Assembly (NCBI GenBank): GCA_905612355.1
Contig: CAJQRU010000072.1
Location: 53,185-117,184, forward strand
Origin: an uncultured Gammaproteobacteria bacterium
GTDB lineage: Bacteria; Pseudomonadota; Gammaproteobacteria; Arenicellales; UBA868
Direction of reading: 5' to 3'
Length of the DNA stretch: 64,000 bases
This document shows, piece by piece, positions 9,233-17,154 of the stretch. The notes beneath the pieces were generated by a model. That model did no database searches. It had not been told where the DNA came from and worked only from the letters and a program-made list of their open reading frames with translations. Made by a program: the position numbers and the translations under genes. Numbering within the stretch: the stretch's first letter is position 1; every line of letters begins with the position of its first letter.

Positions 9233-9751
9233 ATGGAATCCTCACAAAACCGGTGGCGACGGCCCGGAGCTTGGATCGGGCTGGGTATTTTTGCTGTCCT
9301 TGTTCTTTTTTTGCTGTTTTACCAACCGGTAGAACAGTACTTAATGGAGCGCATCCCACAAATCCATTTTTCCAATATTCTTTTCTGGTTTGCATCGGTG
9401 GTCGCGATCATCAGTTTCGCCATATCGCACCGGCAGTCGTTTAAAAAGAATATATTTGGCCAATTTTCTGAAATAAGTGCGCAAGAATTGGTTTTCGATA
9501 CCCTGCAGATAGCGATTTTAGCCGCTGTCATATTATGCGCCGGGGCCACTATTCAGGCAGTAGAGATGCTGAGTGAGCATCTAATGAATGATGGCCAGCT
9601 CATCACCGCGGTATTCGGCAGTCGCTTGCTTTCGGTGTTTGTTTTGATGTTAATGGCGATTCTGTTTTATTTGTTGCACCGTGTAGTGCGGGCTTATAGG
9701 GTGGGTTGGCGCCGAGGCTGGACACCTCCCGGAGCGGTCGGGCGTGGCTAA
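9233..9751 (+). CDS. small integral membrane protein, family not recognised
   Basis: 172 residues with about four hydrophobic segments: GLGIFAVLVLFLLFY, an ILFWFASVVAIISFAI helix, a segment around residues 87-105, and an FVLMLMAILFYLLH helix near the C-terminus. A charged basic tail ends the protein. I do not recognise the family. It is the first gene of a plus-strand run (this gene, cysteine hydrolase 27 bp later, 149-residue protein, peroxiredoxin) lying between two hyu operons on the other strand. A membrane role beside the flotillin-like protein and the transporter is possible but unproven. Confidence 0.65.
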   Translation: MESSQNRWRRPGAWIGLGIFAVLVLFLLFYQPVEQYLMERIPQIHFSNILFWFASVVAIISFAISHRQSFKKNIFGQFSEISAQELVFDTLQIAILAAVILCAGATIQAVEMLSEHLMNDGQLITAVFGSRLLSVFVLMLMAILFYLLHRVVRAYRVGWRRGWTPPGAVGRG

Positions 9752-9778
9752 GGCGTTGGCGAGGAATCTGGGCTATTC

Positions 9779-10501
9779 ATGAACCACGACTGGGAAGAAC
9801 CGACCCGTGCTGATTACGCAGCGAAGGGTTTAGGAAGTCGGTCTGGGTTTGGCGAGAAACCGGCACTTCTGATCGTTGATTTCAGTAACGGATTTACCGA
9901 TCCTGCATCCCCATTAGGTGGAGATTTTGATAGTCAGGTTGACGTTACCGCTCGATTATTGGCGAAGTTCAGAGCGGGATGTTTTCCGGTGGTCTATACC
10001 ACGGTAGCTTACGACCCAGACTTTAATGATGCGGGCATATTTATAGAGAAGATTCCCGCATTATCGTTGCTCGTTAAAGGCTCGAAATGGGTAGAGATTG
10101 ATCGGAGAATTGCTCCGCTAAAAGGAGACGAGGTCATCGTTAAGAAATACGCGAGTGCATTCTTTGGGACCGAGTTGGATCGATATTTTCATGGGCAGGG
10201 CGTCGATACTGTGGTGATTACGGGGGCGACGACCAGTGGGTGTGTGAGAGCCTCTGTAGTTGATGCATTGCAATATGGCTTTCGGACCATCGTCTGCCGT
10301 GAGGGTGTCGGTGATCGTGCGGAGGGGCCCCATCACGCCAATCTATTTGATATGGATTCAAAGTACTGTGACGTAAAGGTTGAACAGGAGATCCAAGAAC
10401 ACCTTGAGTCATTGGTTGTGTCTGGGGGAATGCAGGGGCGCGCTAATAACGAGTTTCGTCAATGGTGGCAAGGAAGATTGCCAACGCGTGTTGATTTCTG
10501 A
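9779..10501 (+). CDS. isochorismatase-family cysteine hydrolase, N-carbamoylsarcosine amidase-like
   Basis: Cytoplasmic cysteine amidohydrolase (240 residues) of the family containing N-carbamoylsarcosine amidohydrolase and maleamate amidohydrolase. The triad is visible: Asp34 in LIVDFSNGFTDP, Lys122/123 in VKKYASAFFG, and the nucleophile Cys155 in TTSGCVRAS. GVGDRAEGPHHANLFDMD (from 176) is also characteristic of carbamoylsarcosine amidases. These enzymes remove a carbamoyl or amide group as ammonia. In creatinine-type pathways an ATP-dependent hydantoinase (HyuA/HyuB) makes the N-carbamoyl substrate, which fits the flanking hyu genes. It lies 11 bp before the 149-residue protein. Confidence 0.85.
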   Translation: MNHDWEEPTRADYAAKGLGSRSGFGEKPALLIVDFSNGFTDPASPLGGDFDSQVDVTARLLAKFRAGCFPVVYTTVAYDPDFNDAGIFIEKIPALSLLVKGSKWVEIDRRIAPLKGDEVIVKKYASAFFGTELDRYFHGQGVDTVVITGATTSGCVRASVVDALQYGFRTIVCREGVGDRAEGPHHANLFDMDSKYCDVKVEQEIQEHLESLVVSGGMQGRANNEFRQWWQGRLPTRVDF

Positions 10502-10512
10502 GAACTTTTTGC

Positions 10513-10962
10513 ATGGCCTCAAACTCGCGTAACGCTGGAAACTCTTTTTCAGAACTGCTTGATGCAAATCGAGAGCAGCTGGAGAGGCTCTATTCGAGCG
10601 TCAATATCGAGTCTTCACGCCCAGGTTCGAAACCGAGCAGTGGTGAGGTGTCAGTTGTTCGGTTAAGCGACGACGCCCGAGAGCATTTGGGCGATCCAAT
10701 CGAATGGTTGGAACAACATTATGCCGGCAGGTGGCGACATGAAATACGAGATCGTCGTGTCGAGGATGATGAGATGCTTGTGTTAGTGCGGTTGGAGCTT
10801 CCCGCGCTTGGCATCCGTAAAAGTCAGTTCGGGCGAGCGCCAGTGAACGAGCGTTCAGGTAGGCCGCTAGACCTGGGTCAGAAAGGGGGTATCGGCGAAG
10901 AGCGGCAGGCGTGCGATGCGGCTGTGCGTGACGCCCTTAGACGGTGTATCGAACTGTTCTGA
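10513..10962 (+). CDS. small acidic protein sharing the N-terminal module of the neighbouring HyuB
   Basis: 149 residues, not a family I can name. An N-terminal helix SELLDANREQLERLY (13-27) resembles LEELADANKSEFDRLF of the extended HyuB and LRRAKDEFTRLN of the extended HyuA (13848-16217). After a linker, residues 63-146 form a module with the pattern YA..W..EI....VE..E..VL.RL...FG.A.N, then A..DAL.RC, shared with residues 70-129 of that HyuB. The pattern (beta strands, then an A...DAL-R helix) is loosely reminiscent of Rad52/ERF-type folds, which is speculation. Possibly a stand-alone adaptor or small subunit, analogous in position to the gamma subunits of acetone/acetophenone carboxylases, but without their cysteine motifs. 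Confidence 0.75.
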   Translation: MASNSRNAGNSFSELLDANREQLERLYSSVNIESSRPGSKPSSGEVSVVRLSDDAREHLGDPIEWLEQHYAGRWRHEIRDRRVEDDEMLVLVRLELPALGIRKSQFGRAPVNERSGRPLDLGQKGGIGEERQACDAAVRDALRRCIELF

Positions 10963-11007
10963 ACGGTCGAGCGAAGGATGTAAGTTGTTTGGAATGGTGA
11001 CCAGGTC

Positions 11008-11913
11008 GTGAAAAATATCAAACCATTTAGGTTGCGGAATCATTCTGGTTTTTCTATCCGATCTGATGACTTTCTGGGTCAGCATGTTGTGTTCTGTTGT
11101 ATCACTTTAGGCGCTTTCGCCTCAGGAAGTAACCAGCTTACAGAGCTTGTTTCGCGTTTGGGCTCACGAAACGTTCGAGTGGTCGTCATCACCCAAGGGG
11201 GGCTTGGGGCCAATCAGGATTTTTCGATGCGGATCGGAGGCTCGATAGACGTTTTGCTCGATGACGATGGCACAGTGTCTCAAATGCTTAGAAGTGTTTG
11301 TGGTCGGGACCGCGTTGACTGCCAGGCGTTTTTGGCGGTTTTAGGACCGATGGGTCAATTGGTGAAATGGCTGGATGCTGGTGACTTGAAAGGTGGACTG
11401 GAAGCGTTAAATCATTACTTCTTGGCGAAACGATTAATCGGTGATCGTGTTCCGGATGTTCCTCTTCAACAATTGGAAGATGGGAAAGTATTGACGCGCA
11501 GTTTCGGTGAATGGTTCGCGAAAAAGCGAGTGGTGGTTTTCGGGGTGCCTGGTGCGTTTACGCCTGTCTGTAACCTAGAGCATCTACCAGGGTATACCGC
11601 CGCCGCAGGCCAAATGCACGCGAGAGGTGTGGACCAGGTAGTTTGTATTGCCGTGAACGATGCGTATGTGATGGATGCGTGGGCGCGTGCTACCAAAACC
11701 CCGAGTACGGTTGCCATGTTGGCGGATGGGAGTGGCCGCTTTACGAGGGCGATGGGCTTGTCACTGGACCTGAGGGGCGCAGGGCTTGGGATGCGCTCCT
11801 GCCGTTATGCGATGCTCGTCGAAGGAGGAGTTATCATTCACATGAACGTGGAGACGGGATTTGATGTCAGCGTCAGTGGTGCCGCGCCGATGCTACAGTT
11901 GTTGAACCACTGA
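11008..11913 (+). CDS. tandem peroxiredoxin: degenerate N-half plus active Prx5-type C-half
   Basis: 301 residues with two thioredoxin-fold halves. The C-half is a Prx5/AhpE-like peroxiredoxin: PGAFTPVC (181-188) carries the peroxidatic Cys188 and LGMRSCRYAMLVEGG the conserved Arg, so it should reduce peroxides. The N-half (1-140) follows the peroxiredoxin layout (FRLRNHSGFSIRSDDFLGQ) but the position of the T-x-x-C motif reads LGAFASGSN, so no catalytic Cys remains. The start is GTG at 11008, 45 bp after the previous gene. It may protect the neighbouring active-site cysteine enzymes from oxidation; that is inference. It converges on hyuB at 11937. Confidence 0.82.
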   Translation: MKNIKPFRLRNHSGFSIRSDDFLGQHVVFCCITLGAFASGSNQLTELVSRLGSRNVRVVVITQGGLGANQDFSMRIGGSIDVLLDDDGTVSQMLRSVCGRDRVDCQAFLAVLGPMGQLVKWLDAGDLKGGLEALNHYFLAKRLIGDRVPDVPLQQLEDGKVLTRSFGEWFAKKRVVVFGVPGAFTPVCNLEHLPGYTAAAGQMHARGVDQVVCIAVNDAYVMDAWARATKTPSTVAMLADGSGRFTRAMGLSLDLRGAGLGMRSCRYAMLVEGGVIIHMNVETGFDVSVSGAAPMLQLLNH

Positions 11914-11936
11914 GGGGTAGTGCCAGCCGGTCGGAG

Positions 11937-13829
11937 CTAGGATTTGTTTTCATTGGCCGATAGGGTCATCCATTTTTGGAAGACTGGGGTGGTCGGTGGC
12001 TCAAGGTGGGTGTCTGACAGACAGTTGGTTTTCAACTCCTCGACGCTGCCACCAAAATCGAATAATTCAATCTTTCCCCGTGACGATGAGAGCTGACGAC
12101 GCAACTCAGCCGTAGCGGTGTCATTGACTTTATTGTCGGTGGTGATGACAACGCCGTAACGTTTTGCGCCTTCGGGCGAAACCAATCGCCTTCGGACATC
12201 CAATGCAACTGTGGCGGGGTCACGTGCAAGGGGGTCGCCCCAACCACCACCGCCCCAGGTGTTGAAATAAAGCGTATCTCCAGGTGACACTTTGACTCGA
12301 TCACATTTAGAAGGCATCCATTCTGATTCACCAGTATTGCGCACCATCAGTTTCGTACTGCGTTTTCCTGGTCGCCCACCATTTACACCCCAAGGATGGG
12401 TAAGCCAACGATCATCATGGATGGAAATTTCCCCAGGCTCGAGAAATTGATAGCCCATGGATAGGCCATTACCCCCCCTATGTAGCCCGGCACCGCCACT
12501 ATCGACAATCGTTTCATACTGAACAATTCGCAATGGAAAGTATGCCTCCAGGAACTCGTTAGGTACGTTGGTAAAGGCGGGCCACAGGGAATGGCCGTCC
12601 GGGCCATCGCCCGCGGGCCGCCCGGGGACTCCGCCAAAGCCAATCTGATAGAGTTGATACCACTCACCTTCTTTGTCATAACCGGAATACATAAAGTGGG
12701 GACTGTCAGAAAAACCGGCAGCACACAACGCATCTGGTGAGCTTTGGCCGAGCAGGCCGCTCATGACGTCAAAAATGCGGGCTAGCATATGCGTCCGTGA
12801 ACTCAATGCTGCGGGCCTGATCGGCTTCAGTATAGATCCGCGGGGAATCCTGACGTCGACCAGATCATAAAAACCATCATTAAAAAGTATTTGCGGGTCA
12901 AAAAGATTGATAAAAAATGCCCCCAGGAACATTTTGAACATCTCCTCATTTAAGAGGAAATTGACCGAACTGATGGACTGTGGGTCAGTTCCGGCGAAAT
13001 CGAAAATGACCATTTCGCCGTCGCGCCACATGGTGCATTCGATTTTATACGGACCCATCCCCATTCCGTCGTCATCGATATAGTCAATAAAGTGTTGTTT
13101 TGATTCGGGAATCACCTTGTTAAGAATGGATCCCATGGCACGTTTGTTTCGATCCAGCATCTCTTGCATTGCCGATATCAACGGGTCAACTCCAAAGCGT
13201 TCGACCATTTCAACAATACGTCGTTCCGCCAGGCGAAGCGCTGCTACCACCGCATTGAAATCTGAACGATTCCATTCTGGGAGGCGACAATTGCGAAGAA
13301 TCATTTCCAGAATTTCTTTGTTTAGTTCACCCTTGCGATAGATTTTGACCGGAGGAATCTGAATGCCTTCTTCAAATATTTGCGCAGCATCGGTCGGTAG
13401 GCTGCCAGGCACCTTGCCACCGATGTCGGTCATGTGTCCAAACATCGCAGCCCAGGCCACGATCCGTCCATCGATATAGATGGGCATCATCATCAACCAA
13501 TCGTTCAGGTGGCTGATCGCACCGTTGCAGGTGTACGGGTCATTAGTCAGAAAAATGTCACCCTCTTCAATGGTGCCGTCGTAACCTTGCTGAAAACCCC
13601 AGAAGAATGATCCGAACTGGCCGACCACCATTTTTCCTTCCTGGTTAGCTATCATAGGAAAGGCGTCGTGTTGTTCACGTATGCCCGGTGACATGGCAGT
13701 CCTAAACAGCACCGCGTCCATTTCTGTCCGCGCATTACGTAAGGCATTTTCGATGATGTCTAGCGTAATCGGATCAACGGCGACAGGTTGAAACGGTTTC
13801 GTATTGCTTTGTATCAGTTGTGCTGGCAT
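11937..13829 (-). CDS. HyuB-type hydantoinase B/oxoprolinase subunit
   Basis: Hydantoinase B/oxoprolinase subunit, 630 residues, without N-terminal extension (family region begins near residue 17). Characteristic segments are ENALRNARTEMDAVLFRTAMSPG, the active-site-side loop DIFLTNDPYTCNGAISHLND, GHMTDIGGKVPGS and EEGIQIPPVKIY, ending with a glycine-rich WGGGGWGDPL segment. The metal-side His/Asp pattern (HLND, GHMTD) is kept. It follows hyuA by 18 bp on the minus strand and is the last gene of the cysteine hydrolase-hyuA-hyuB operon. With HyuA it should catalyse ATP-dependent opening of a cyclic amide/ureide, or a related carboxylation; the substrate is not readable. Confidence 0.9.
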   Translation of the reverse strand: MPAQLIQSNTKPFQPVAVDPITLDIIENALRNARTEMDAVLFRTAMSPGIREQHDAFPMIANQEGKMVVGQFGSFFWGFQQGYDGTIEEGDIFLTNDPYTCNGAISHLNDWLMMMPIYIDGRIVAWAAMFGHMTDIGGKVPGSLPTDAAQIFEEGIQIPPVKIYRKGELNKEILEMILRNCRLPEWNRSDFNAVVAALRLAERRIVEMVERFGVDPLISAMQEMLDRNKRAMGSILNKVIPESKQHFIDYIDDDGMGMGPYKIECTMWRDGEMVIFDFAGTDPQSISSVNFLLNEEMFKMFLGAFFINLFDPQILFNDGFYDLVDVRIPRGSILKPIRPAALSSRTHMLARIFDVMSGLLGQSSPDALCAAGFSDSPHFMYSGYDKEGEWYQLYQIGFGGVPGRPAGDGPDGHSLWPAFTNVPNEFLEAYFPLRIVQYETIVDSGGAGLHRGGNGLSMGYQFLEPGEISIHDDRWLTHPWGVNGGRPGKRSTKLMVRNTGESEWMPSKCDRVKVSPGDTLYFNTWGGGGWGDPLARDPATVALDVRRRLVSPEGAKRYGVVITTDNKVNDTATAELRRQLSSSRGKIELFDFGGSVEELKTNCLSDTHLEPPTTPVFQKWMTLSANENKS

Positions 13830-13847
13830 GTTTAGGAGTCCCGATAT

Positions 13848-16217
13848 CTACACGTTGATCGGATTAATTAGAATATTCCCTACGGGATCTACGTCACCTG
13901 CATGGTTCGGCAGGATCAGAGTGGTTGAGTCCATTTCAGTAATGATGGCTGGGCCCAAAATTCGATCGCCATACCTGAATTGCGATCGATCATAAATCAC
14001 TGCGCCATGATCATGCCCATCGACAAAGATATTGGTTTGAGCGTAAACGGCGCGCTGGGGGTCGCCACCGCCTTCGGGGAGTCGCTGTGCCGTCGCCGAG
14101 CTTTCGCGTCCTTGAACGAGAGCGCGTAAGTTGTAAAGCTCCCGTTGGGTCTCGAGTGAGAAGGTGAACATTTGTTCGTGCATCTTGTCAAAGCGTTGAC
14201 CTAGGCCCTCTAGGCCATCTTTCTTGAAATCTTCGGGCGACACATCGACCGTTAGTCGCATTCCTTGTCCAGCGTACCTCAGGTCGATTTGATACAGCGT
14301 GGTCTGTTCACTCTCAGGCACTCCCTCGGCGTGGAGCGTCTGCGCCGCAGCGGTCGCAAGTTCCTGGAGGGAAGACAACACCTCATCATTAGTGGTCTCG
14401 GAAAATCGTCGTACAAAGGTTCGGGAAGCTTCGTCGCGAACACGGGTAGTCGCGTCACCGTAAGCACAAAGCACACCGGGGCCTGGCGGAATGATGACCG
14501 GCCACGAATTCATCAGCCTGCCAAGCGCGTTAGCATGAAGGGGGCCGGCGCCACCGAAACCCACTAGGGCGAAGTCACGCGGATCGAAACCTTGTTCAAC
14601 AGAGACCAGTCGCAGTGCCCCAAACATATTCTCGTTAACGATGTTGATGATGCCTTCGGCAGCCTCCTTTAAGGACAAACCCATCCCCTTTGCCACTATA
14701 GTGACCGCCTGTTCGGCTTGTTTTCGGTCAATGGCCAGTTCCCCGCCGAGTCTTGCGTCTGCTGGCAGATAACCCAGTACAACATTGGCATCGGTGACCG
14801 TGGGTTCCATGCCGCCTTTCCCATAGGCTGCAGGCCCAGGTTCTGCGCCGGCACTTTGTGGACCCACTCGTAAGGCTTTCGTCAATTCCGGGACATAAGC
14901 GATTGAGCCACCTCCAGCTCCCACCGTTCGGACGTCAACCGATGACGAGCGAACAGTCACATCGGCAACACGGGTTTCTCGCCGAGTCTGAGGGACACCG
15001 TTCTGAATCAGTGCAACATCTGTCGAGGTGCCTCCCATATCAAAAGTCAGGAGGTCACTAAAGCCGGCTTGTTTCGCGATCCATATCGCACCCGATACCC
15101 CACCTGCTGGACCACTCATCAATAAATTAACCGGCGTTGCTTTGGCAGCTTCCGCTGAGGCTAAGCCACCGTCGGAACGTAGGATATGCAACTGCACCTT
15201 ATTCATTCGGCGATTTAACTCGCCTTCTAAACTCTCCAGATAGGTCGAGACTACGGGGCGAATGTAAGAATTGACAACGGTTGTTTCCGTTCGCTCGTAC
15301 TCATACATCTCGGGCACGACCTCGGAAGAGATCGACACTGGAATATTGGGCATTACCCTTTCGGCAATAGCGCGGACTCGTTGCTCATGAATGCCACTGG
15401 CGTAGGCATTCATTAACGAAACGGTTAAGGCTTCGATGCCTTCGTCTGCCAGGGCTTTCAAAGAAATTTGCAATGCATCTTCATCAAGAGGGGTAACAAC
15501 GTTGCCTTTCGCATCCAGTCGTTCGATCGCTTCGATGGTAAGTTCGAGCGGAGCTAGGGGGTCGCTCTTGTTAAAAATTACCCAACCACCCAGACCCCCG
15601 GGAACATAGGAGCGGGCGATCTGAAGCACCTGTTGATATCCCTTGGTAGTAACCAAGCCAACCTTTGCCCCTGATGCTGTTAACACTGTGTTGGTGGCGA
15701 CAGTCGTTCCGTGCATTACATGACTAATATCAGATGGAGCGACATTTGCCGAGTTACAAACGCGTTCAATCCCCTCCAGCACGCCGATAGATGAGTCCTG
15801 TGGTGTTGAGATAACTTTGGCAGTGAAAAAGTCACCACTGGTTTCATTGATCAATAAAACATCGGTAAAGGTTCCTCCTACATCGACGCCCAAGCGATAA
15901 GACGCAGTTCCAGTCGAAGCGCGCCGTGTCGTTTGGTCTCTATGAACCGGTGTATCTTCTCTTTCAGCCCGGGCCGTGACATCTGCCGGTAGCTGTGGTG
16001 TTTTTTGTTCTCGACTAAGCGGCTGTGACTTAGAGTCGGGTTTTGAGCGAAGTTTGCTGGGGGTTGTAGTGGCTCTGTCAGCCTTGGTCTGATGCTCTGG
16101 CGACGAGACGTCTATGTGTTTTGGGGTTTCGGGTTTGTTCAGTCGCGTAAATTCATCTTTAGCGCGTCGCAATTCACTGTCAAACCAGTCCGTTATTTTT
16201 CGGGAATCCTTACTCAT
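13848..16217 (-). CDS. HyuA-type hydantoinase A/oxoprolinase subunit with disordered N-terminal extension
   Basis: 789 residues against a usual length of about 690. The family domain starts near residue 107 with all motifs intact: VDVGGTFTDV (111-120), HGTTVATN (169-176), SGPAGG (368-373) and DMGGTSTD (393-400), so it should bind and hydrolyse ATP. Residues 1-106 are extra: a short helix with AKDEFTRLN (19-27) resembling the helix of the extended HyuB and the 149-residue protein, then a Ser/Thr/Lys/Pro-rich linker likely to be disordered. It sits between a cysteine hydrolase gene (54 bp upstream) and hyuB (18 bp downstream). Confidence 0.9.
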   Translation of the reverse strand: MSKDSRKITDWFDSELRRAKDEFTRLNKPETPKHIDVSSPEHQTKADRATTTPSKLRSKPDSKSQPLSREQKTPQLPADVTARAEREDTPVHRDQTTRRASTGTASYRLGVDVGGTFTDVLLINETSGDFFTAKVISTPQDSSIGVLEGIERVCNSANVAPSDISHVMHGTTVATNTVLTASGAKVGLVTTKGYQQVLQIARSYVPGGLGGWVIFNKSDPLAPLELTIEAIERLDAKGNVVTPLDEDALQISLKALADEGIEALTVSLMNAYASGIHEQRVRAIAERVMPNIPVSISSEVVPEMYEYERTETTVVNSYIRPVVSTYLESLEGELNRRMNKVQLHILRSDGGLASAEAAKATPVNLLMSGPAGGVSGAIWIAKQAGFSDLLTFDMGGTSTDVALIQNGVPQTRRETRVADVTVRSSSVDVRTVGAGGGSIAYVPELTKALRVGPQSAGAEPGPAAYGKGGMEPTVTDANVVLGYLPADARLGGELAIDRKQAEQAVTIVAKGMGLSLKEAAEGIINIVNENMFGALRLVSVEQGFDPRDFALVGFGGAGPLHANALGRLMNSWPVIIPPGPGVLCAYGDATTRVRDEASRTFVRRFSETTNDEVLSSLQELATAAAQTLHAEGVPESEQTTLYQIDLRYAGQGMRLTVDVSPEDFKKDGLEGLGQRFDKMHEQMFTFSLETQRELYNLRALVQGRESSATAQRLPEGGGDPQRAVYAQTNIFVDGHDHGAVIYDRSQFRYGDRILGPAIITEMDSTTLILPNHAGDVDPVGNILINPINV

Positions 16218-16271
16218 ACTTATCTGCTTGTTAAGTCGTCTATCGGTAGGGTGGCTAATTGGTCGGGCGTT

Positions 16272-16919
16272 TTATTGGTTGTTATTGCGGCGCCAGTTTG
16301 TAATCGCATCAATCATTGCATCTGCCGTGGTCAGATCGCAGTATCGCCGGGAGACATCACGTAAATTATCCCAGTGTGGTCCCTCATGCTGATCTCCGAC
16401 ACAGTCTTCCGGCACTAGAGTGCGGAAACCCCACTGGAAACTGTCAACTATACTCGCGCGTACACATCCTGAGGTGACACACCCTAAGAGAATGATTGTG
16501 TCTACACCTTCTTTATTGAAAAATGCAGCCGCGGGTGTTTGAAAGAACATGGATGCGCCAGATTTTCGCATCGCAACGTCATATTCCTTGTTATAAGTTC
16601 GCGGATCAAATTGTGTCGAGTGATCGCCGTCGATAAATCCTTCTAGGACAGCAGTAATCTTCCAGTAAGGTTTGTCACGGGCAGAGCTATATCCTGTGTA
16701 GCAATTGGCAACGGGCACGCCGCATTCTCGAGCAACGTTTAACAGTCGGGTGGAATTACTGATTGCACGTTGGACTAATGCCGAGCCACCTAGTGAGTGG
16801 TCGGGGTCGGTAAATCCCAGTTGAAAATCCACCACAGCAATCCCTGGCTTTTCTCCAAATCCGATTGTTTGAGCGCCGTAGGAGCGTGCCTCATAGGCGT
16901 CGTTCTCGTTGCTGTTCAT
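16272..16919 (-). CDS. isochorismatase-family cysteine hydrolase, N-carbamoylsarcosine amidase-like
   Basis: 215 residues, paralogue of the protein at 9779-10501. The triad is Asp31 in VVDFQLGFTDP, Lys119 in RKSGASMFF and Cys152 in CVTSGCVRAS; EDCVGDQHEGPHWDNL (from 171) matches the same region of carbamoylsarcosine amidases. It should be a cytoplasmic amidohydrolase releasing ammonia from a carbamoyl or amide group. It is the first gene of the minus-strand operon with hyuA and hyuB, so it probably acts on the ring-opened product of those subunits. A 235-bp divergent space separates it from the acyl-CoA ligase and must hold both promoters. Confidence 0.87.
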   Translation of the reverse strand: MNSNENDAYEARSYGAQTIGFGEKPGIAVVDFQLGFTDPDHSLGGSALVQRAISNSTRLLNVARECGVPVANCYTGYSSARDKPYWKITAVLEGFIDGDHSTQFDPRTYNKEYDVAMRKSGASMFFQTPAAAFFNKEGVDTIILLGCVTSGCVRASIVDSFQWGFRTLVPEDCVGDQHEGPHWDNLRDVSRRYCDLTTADAMIDAITNWRRNNNQ

Positions 16920-17154
16920 GATGTTCTATGGATAATCAATTTTCTCAGGTTAGTATTTCGCTTGCGATCGCGTTTATTCGACAATCTTGAGATACGTGAT
17001 GCGCGAGGAAGTATAGAGGGTTGTTCCAGGCTCGCGCCATTCGAGATATCTAGATCTCGTGGCGAAGCGGGACTTCGTGCAAAATGGGCGGAAAAATCGT
17101 TTTTTCTAGGGTAAAGGCGTAAGCAGAGCTGATGACATTAGGTGGGGCCAGTCG

